DNA of 8,938 bases from Methanobacteriota archaeon (GTDB lineage: Archaea > Hydrothermarchaeota > Hydrothermarchaeia > Hydrothermarchaeales > JACQPM01): the NCBI GenBank assembly GCA_016207475.1, contig JACQPM010000108.1, forward strand, positions 1 through 8,938, written 5' to 3'. The notes beneath the pieces were generated by a model. The model was not told the DNA's origin. It worked only from the letters and a program-made list of their open reading frames with translations, and searched no databases. Of this stretch, positions 5,680 to 8,938 are shown piece by piece. Position 1 is the first letter of the stretch; each line of letters opens with the position of its first letter. Both the position numbers and the translations under genes were made by a program.

Positions 5680-6138
5680 ATGAGAAGACTCGCTACCATC
5701 AAGGAGGTCATGACAGTCAAGGTGGTGACCGCCGGCCCGGAAGGCACGGCCGAGGAGGTCGCCCGGCTGATGGAGAAGAACAACATAGGGTGCGTCGTCG
5801 TGGTGAAGGACCACAAGCCCGTGGGCATCGTCACTGAGAAGGACCTGGGCTACGGCGTCGTGGCCAGGAACAAGCTGGCCAGGGAGGTCCGGGTGCGGGA
5901 GATCATGGCCAAGGGGCTCAAGACCATCAAGCCCGAGGCCACCGTCATCGAGGCATCCAAGCTCATGGCCCGCCACAGGATCCGGAGGCTCCCGGTGGTC
6001 AAGAACGGCCTCCTGGTGGGGATAGTGACGGATAGAGATATCATACCCCTCACCCAGCAGATGGTGGATACCCTGGAGGGCATCTCCGGCTACGTCTTCA
6101 ACCTGTTCTACAAGGGGATCAAGAGGGCCGAAGAGTAG
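5680..6138 (+). CDS. Two-CBS-domain protein
   Basis: This 152-aa protein consists almost entirely of a CBS domain pair (Bateman module). CBS1 spans about 5-60 (IKEVMTVKVVTAGPEGTAEEVARLM, then VGIVTEKDL) and CBS2 about 74-125 (REIMAKGLKTIKPEATVIEASKLM, then VGIVTDRDI). Such modules usually bind adenosine nucleotides or S-adenosylmethionine and regulate a partner. The tail GYVFNLFYKG is hydrophobic but short. There is no DNA-binding or enzyme domain. I chose ATG 5680 because the longer frame to 5638 overlaps the divergent start codon. The stop TAG is followed directly by the ATG of the ArcS alpha-type gene (0 bp gap), so it is the first gene of that operon and may tune its output or the enzyme. 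That link is inferred. Confidence 0.9.
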   Translation: MRRLATIKEVMTVKVVTAGPEGTAEEVARLMEKNNIGCVVVVKDHKPVGIVTEKDLGYGVVARNKLAREVRVREIMAKGLKTIKPEATVIEASKLMARHRIRRLPVVKNGLLVGIVTDRDIIPLTQQMVDTLEGISGYVFNLFYKGIKRAEE

Positions 6139-7005
6139 ATGCTGGAGGTCCTGAGGCACCACGGCCCGGCCAGGCTTGGGATCTTCCACCTGGGGGAGAG
6201 GGAGATCGGGACCCCGGCCCTCATCTCACTGACCGTTGACCAGCCCTTCGGGCCCGAGCTCAGCATAAGCGACGGCTCCACGGATATAACGGACCTGGGC
6301 TCCCTCCTCCTCCCGCGGGAGGTACGGGCCTTCGGCATCCTCCCGGACCTCGCCGTGGGTCTCAGGGTCCCGCGCCGGCTGGCCGAGGAGGCCGTGGAGG
6401 CGACTCTCGCCCATGCCGTGAATCACCCCGGCCAGGGGGCGGTGGTGGTGGGCTCCCGCTACCTGGACCTGCGGCTGAGGTGCGCCAGGGCCCTGGTCGA
6501 CCGACCTCTCCTGGCAATAGCCGACGGATCCAAGCTTGCGGAGAATCCACGCCTCCTGGTGGAGGTGGTGACGGGGGTGAGGGAGGCGGCCTCCCCGAAT
6601 GCGGCCTTGTACTTCCCTGGGGCTTATCCGAGCCTCTTCCCGCTCCTGGCCTACATGGGGGTGGACCTCTTCGATACCCTGCAGTGCCTCATGGAGGCCG
6701 CGAGGTCCAGGCTCCTCACATCCCAAGGATCCAGACAGGTCCAAGGGATGGAGGAGCTCCCCTGCCAGTGCGCCGCCTGCGCCGGCAAGGCACCAGGGGA
6801 TATGGGGTACCGCGAGATCAAGGACCACAACCTCTACGCTGCCCTTCGGGCAGTGCGGGAGGTGCGCGATGGGATCAGGCACGGCACCCTCCGCAACCTG
6901 GTGGAGGAGAGGGCCTCGGCCAGCGTCGGGGCCATGGCGGCCCTCCGCATCCTGGACAGGGAGAAGGGTCCCTTCCTGGAGCGGTGCACCGCCGTGGGGA
7001 CCTAA
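6139..7005 (+). CDS. TGT-like part of split archaeosine synthase ArcS
   Basis: This 288-aa protein resembles the N-terminal tRNA-guanine transglycosylase-like region of ArcS (TgtA2). ArcS acts on tRNA carrying preQ0 at position 15 of the D-loop on the way to archaeosine. The zinc site of the TGT family is preserved as C209-x-C211-x2-C214 with His230 in DHNLYAALR. GVDLFDT (174-180) matches the family's 'GxDxFD' segment, and FPGAYPSLFPLLAYMGVD is TGT-like. It lacks the PCS..KPY motif and the PUA domain, both encoded at 7498-8430. At 288 aa it is about half of a full-length ArcS. It starts directly after the CBS gene. It is not the true TgtA, which is longer and carries its own PUA region. Whether it has glycosylase activity is doubtful; ArcS is thought to use this part for tRNA binding. 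Confidence 0.82.
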   Translation: MLEVLRHHGPARLGIFHLGEREIGTPALISLTVDQPFGPELSISDGSTDITDLGSLLLPREVRAFGILPDLAVGLRVPRRLAEEAVEATLAHAVNHPGQGAVVVGSRYLDLRLRCARALVDRPLLAIADGSKLAENPRLLVEVVTGVREAASPNAALYFPGAYPSLFPLLAYMGVDLFDTLQCLMEAARSRLLTSQGSRQVQGMEELPCQCAACAGKAPGDMGYREIKDHNLYAALRAVREVRDGIRHGTLRNLVEERASASVGAMAALRILDREKGPFLERCTAVGT

Positions 7006-7037
7006 GATAGATAAAGGTGCAATGCAGAGAAGGGGCT

Positions 7038-7493
7038 ATGGAGAAGATCCTAGTGGCCACCGACGGTTCCAAACCGAGCAACCACGCCGTGGAGCTGGCC
7101 TGCAAGGAGGCGAAGGCCCACGGTGCGAAGCTGAAGGCGCTCTACACCATAGGGAGCGACGAGATGTACATGGGCTACAAGGGCGCCAGGAAAGGGAAGC
7201 CCAAGTTCGACGTGCCCCCCGAGAGGCTGAAGGAGGGGAAGGAGGCCCTGGAGGAGGTCCGGAGGATAGCGGCCAGGGTGGGGATCGATGCGGAGGCAGA
7301 GATCTTCTGCGCGGACCCAGAGAATTACTACCTGGATGCCAAGAGGCTCATCGTCGTCTATGCCGAGGAGAAGGACTTTGACATGATCGTCCTGGGGTCC
7401 CACGGGAGGACCGGCATCTCCCGGGTCCTCCTGGGCTCCGTCTCGGAGTACGTGGCCAGGAACGCCCACTGCCCGGTATTGATAGTGAAATAG
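7038..7493 (+). CDS. Universal stress protein, UspA family, ATP-binding type
   Basis: This 151-aa single Usp domain starts KILVATDGSKPSNHAVELA, the usual first strand and helix. It ends with the nucleotide motif G-x2-G-x9-G-S in GSHGRTGISRVLLGSVSEYV and the closing strand NAHCPVLIVK, which marks the ATP-binding branch. I chose ATG 7038 because homology begins at MEKILVATDGS; an in-frame GTG at 7017 would add seven residues that do not fit the family. It lies between the two ArcS pieces, 32 bp after the first and 4 bp before the second, so all are probably on one mRNA. The middle segment (about 40-70, MYMGYKGARKGKPKFDVPPER) is a basic insert. No direct role in tRNA modification is known to me. 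Confidence 0.92.
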   Translation: MEKILVATDGSKPSNHAVELACKEAKAHGAKLKALYTIGSDEMYMGYKGARKGKPKFDVPPERLKEGKEALEEVRRIAARVGIDAEAEIFCADPENYYLDAKRLIVVYAEEKDFDMIVLGSHGRTGISRVLLGSVSEYVARNAHCPVLIVK

Positions 7494-7497
7494 TTTG

Positions 7498-8430
7498 ATG
7501 AAACTGATAACTCAGGAGTCCACGACGAGGCCCGAGGTCCTCCGCTGGCACCGGCGCCTCCGAGAGCGGTACACCCCCCCGGCGGGCATAACCCTCTCAG
7601 TGATACTACCCTGCTCTGACAGGAAGCCCTACTCCCTCTCCAGGTCCCATACCCTCTTCAGGGAGCGCATAAGGCGGGGCGCCGGGAAGGGATGGCCCCT
7701 GGTCCACGAGGTGATCCTCACCTCGCCCCTCGGCCTCGTCCCCAGGGAGTTGGAGGGCGTATATCCGGCTTCCTCCTACGACGTCCCAGTCACCGGCCAC
7801 TGGTCCCACGAGGAGACGGAGATAGCCGTCAGCCTCCTGAAGGACTACCTGGCCAAGGCCGGGACCAGGACTATCGCCCACGTGGACGGGGCCTACAGGG
7901 AGATCTGCGGCCTCCTCGGCGTGCCCATGACACAAGGGAAGCTACTCTCTCAAGAGGGTCTCCGGGAGCTGGAGGAAGGGGTGAGGGCAGGCCTGGAAGG
8001 CGTAGGGGGCACTGAGGCGCGGAGGGAGCGGGCCCTGGAGGACCTCCGGCGAGTGGCGGACTTCCAGTTCGGGCTCGGGGCTGGAGAGCATATAGTACCC
8101 CGCGGTGCTTCGGTGAAGGGCGGGCGGGTATACCTGGAAGGCAGACAGGTGGCGGCCGTCAGGAAGGACGGCCTCCTGGCCCTCACCCTGGAGGGTGCCA
8201 GGCTCCTCCTCCCCTGCGGGAGGTACACCGCCAGGCTGAACTTCAAGCCCGAGATGAGGAACGTCTTCGCCGCCGGCATAGAGGCCGCGGACGGGGATAT
8301 AAGGCCCGAGGACGAGGTCATAGCCCTCTACGAAGGGGAAGTGGTTGGGGTCGGGAGGGCGGTCTTGAACGGTGAAGAGATGGCAAGGTCAAAAAGAGGT
8401 CTGGCCCTAGCCTTGAGGCATCGGGCATGA
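7498..8430 (+). CDS. arcS: Archaeosine synthase ArcS, catalytic (DUF5591) and PUA part
   Basis: This 310-aa protein carries the signature of archaeosine synthase: P38-C-S-x2-K-P-Y with S50-H51 (PCSDRKPYSLSRSH, 38-51), and the conserved block SPLGLVPRELEGVYPASSYDVPVTGHW (76-102). In characterised ArcS this domain joins lysine to preQ0 in tRNA, and RaSEA then completes archaeosine. The C-terminal PUA domain spans about 232-305 (EGARLLLPCGRYTARLNF, VFAAGIEAADGDIRPEDEVIALYEGEVVGVGRA) and binds tRNA. The part missing relative to full-length ArcS is the TGT-like domain, encoded two genes upstream (6139-7005). I chose ATG 7498 over TTG 7495. It ends 11 bp before the convergent small membrane protein gene. 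The gene is intact; the split is structural, not a sequencing error, because a whole usp gene lies between the two parts. Confidence 0.88.
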   Translation: MKLITQESTTRPEVLRWHRRLRERYTPPAGITLSVILPCSDRKPYSLSRSHTLFRERIRRGAGKGWPLVHEVILTSPLGLVPRELEGVYPASSYDVPVTGHWSHEETEIAVSLLKDYLAKAGTRTIAHVDGAYREICGLLGVPMTQGKLLSQEGLRELEEGVRAGLEGVGGTEARRERALEDLRRVADFQFGLGAGEHIVPRGASVKGGRVYLEGRQVAAVRKDGLLALTLEGARLLLPCGRYTARLNFKPEMRNVFAAGIEAADGDIRPEDEVIALYEGEVVGVGRAVLNGEEMARSKRGLALALRHRA

Positions 8431-8441
8431 TGGACGGGAGG

Positions 8442-8561
8442 CTACTCCAGCCTGGCCAACCGCTTCTCCTCCTTCCAGAGCCTCTCTCCGAGCCAGTAGA
8501 GGACGAAGCCTATGAGGGCCATGGCGAGGAGCCCCACTATCGCCTGGTATACAGATGTCAT
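8442..8561 (-). CDS. Small single-pass membrane protein, 39 aa
   Basis: I do not recognise this protein. It reads MTSVYQ, then a hydrophobic segment of about 21 residues (7-27, AIVGLLAMALIGFVLYWLGER), then a basic/acidic tail (LWKEEKRLARLE). This suggests one membrane helix with a charged cytoplasmic tail. The start is well supported: AGGAGGTG (8566-8573 on the minus strand) lies four bases before ATG 8561, one of the few strong Shine-Dalgarno sites in the window. A longer in-frame start at 8627 exists but runs back through the operators. A TTTATATA box (8617-8624) predicts a start near 8594 and a 33-nt leader. It is divergent from hflX with a shared operator region, and convergent with ArcS (11 bp). 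Confidence 0.72.
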   Translation of the reverse strand: MTSVYQAIVGLLAMALIGFVLYWLGERLWKEEKRLARLE

Positions 8562-8565
8562 CTTG

Positions 8566-8573
8566 CACCTCCT
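8566..8573 (-). promoter_or_regulatory. Strong Shine-Dalgarno site of the 39-aa membrane protein
   Basis: AGGAGGTG precedes ATG 8561 by four bases. It decides the start in favour of the 39-aa product over the 61-aa reading and shows the message has a real leader, unlike several leaderless genes here. Confidence 0.85.
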
Positions 8574-8574
8574 A

Positions 8575-8590
8575 TTGAATTTTTCTTCAA
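8575..8590. promoter_or_regulatory. Operator copy 1, TTGAA-N6-TTCAA
   Basis: An inverted repeat with 5-bp arms lies 2 bp upstream of the Shine-Dalgarno of the membrane protein gene, in its predicted leader. It repeats the pattern at 8596-8611 at an exact 21-bp offset. Confidence 0.65.
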
Positions 8591-8595
8591 TTTTA

Positions 8596-8611
8596 TTGAA
8601 ATATATTTCAA
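8596..8611. promoter_or_regulatory. Operator copy 2, perfect 16-bp palindrome TTGAA-ATATAT-TTCAA
   Basis: This is a perfect 16-bp palindrome between the TATA box (8617-8624 on the minus strand) and the predicted start near 8594 of the membrane protein gene. Its ATATAT core is about 35 bp before the hflX ATG and may double as the hflX TATA box. It would let one repressor control both divergent genes. Confidence 0.7.
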
Positions 8612-8616
8612 CAACG

Positions 8617-8624
8617 TATATAAA
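8617..8624 (-). promoter_or_regulatory. TATA box of the 39-aa membrane protein gene
   Basis: Read on the minus strand this is TTTATATA, the archaeal consensus, centred 59 bp before ATG 8561. That predicts a start near 8594 and a leader of about 33 nt. On the plus strand the same bases are too close (18 bp) to the hflX ATG to serve hflX. Confidence 0.6.
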
Positions 8625-8638
8625 CATATCGGTGCCCC

Positions 8639-8938
8639 ATGGAGAAGGCGGTAATAGTCCTCACAACCCCAGACGAGGAGCGGCAGGTAGAGATCGTAGG
8701 GCTGACGGAGACCGCCGGCTACCTCTGCGTGGGCCTCTTCAAGCAGCTGAAGCGCCCCAGGGCCCGTTACTTCATTGGACTCGGGAAGGTGGAGGAGATT
8801 CGGGAGTTCGTGGCCTCCCGGCGGATCGACCTGGTCGTCTTCGAGGACTACCTCACCTCCCGCCAGGTCCTCTCCCTGGAGAAGGCCCTCAAGGCCTCGG
8901 TGATAGACAAGTTCGACCTCATCCTGAACATCTTCGAG
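8639..8938 (+). CDS. hflX: HflX-type ribosome-associated GTPase, 5' end only
   Basis: The first 100 codons are present and the gene runs off the right edge. HflX is a GTPase that binds the large ribosomal subunit and can split stalled ribosomes. The N-terminal subdomain is recognised by YFIGLGKVEEI (about 41-51), VFEDYLTSRQVLSLEKAL (about 66-83), which corresponds to the usual 'LSPSQQRNLE' block, and VIDKFDLILNIFE (88-100), corresponding to 'VLDRTxLILDIF'. The GTPase (G) domain lies beyond the window and cannot be checked. No Shine-Dalgarno is seen before ATG 8639, so the mRNA leader is probably very short or absent. It is divergent from a 39-aa membrane protein across a 77-bp region with two operators. 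In bacteria hflX lies near the membrane protease genes hflK/hflC. Confidence 0.92.
   Translation, partial: MEKAVIVLTTPDEERQVEIVGLTETAGYLCVGLFKQLKRPRARYFIGLGKVEEIREFVASRRIDLVVFEDYLTSRQVLSLEKALKASVIDKFDLILNIFE

Noticed and set aside
6480..7381. Long plus-strand open frames over the ArcS and Usp genes
   Set aside because: They are Gly/Arg/Pro-rich shadow frames typical of GC-rich DNA, with no family resemblance, and lie over well-supported genes.
1..8938. CRISPR arrays, insertion sequences, rRNA or tRNA genes
   Set aside because: No regularly spaced direct repeats, transposase motifs or structured RNA gene signatures were seen on either strand by eye.

Overview
The window looks like a compact, high-GC archaeal chromosome segment, with several sampled 60-base lines at about 57-65% G+C. 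The archaeal signs are TTTATATC-type TATA boxes 26-28 bp before start codons (several genes look leaderless), frequent AGG and ATA codons, and archaeal gene families: a two-piece archaeosine synthase, an archaeal-type NikR and an HflX GTPase. I cannot name the organism; a nickel-dependent lifestyle such as methanogenesis is possible but unproven. No rRNA, tRNA, CRISPR array or insertion sequence was seen, and no stretch over 300 bp lacks a gene.

Layout. (1) 1-1616, plus strand: the 3' end of a branched-chain amino acid type ABC transporter binding protein overlaps nikR by 4 bp. A separately promoted NiCoT-family nickel/cobalt permease follows. A perfect 10-bp inverted repeat in the permease promoter is the likely NikR operator. 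(2) 1618-4434: biotin enzymology on the minus strand, with the biotin protein ligase birA and a biotin carboxylase subunit (AccC/PycA). A small plus-strand cupin gene lies between them, divergent from birA. (3) 4435-5060: an AT-rich patch (about 38% G+C) with one unrecognised 166-aa ORF and a perfect 11-bp inverted repeat at its left edge, probably acquired. (4) 5061-5639, minus: a stand-alone pyruvate-kinase C-terminal-domain protein, divergent from (5). (5) 5680-8430, plus: a tight apparent operon of a two-CBS-domain protein, the TGT-like part of archaeosine synthase (ArcS), a universal stress protein, and the catalytic/PUA part of ArcS. (6) 8442-8938: a 39-aa single-pass membrane protein (minus) and the 5' end of hflX (plus), sharing a 77-bp divergent promoter that carries two TTGAA-N6-TTCAA operators exactly 21 bp apart.

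How the genes work together. NikR would sense Ni(II) and repress the permease. BirA would biotinylate the carrier partner (not in the window) of the biotin carboxylase. The two ArcS pieces probably reassemble to modify preQ0-tRNA at position 15; TgtA and RaSEA must be encoded elsewhere. The CBS and Usp proteins in the same operon are both nucleotide-binding families, which hints at co-regulation of tRNA modification with energy state, but this is inference. The best candidates for new biology are the tandem-operator module before hflX, the split ArcS operon, and the AT-rich orphan ORF.
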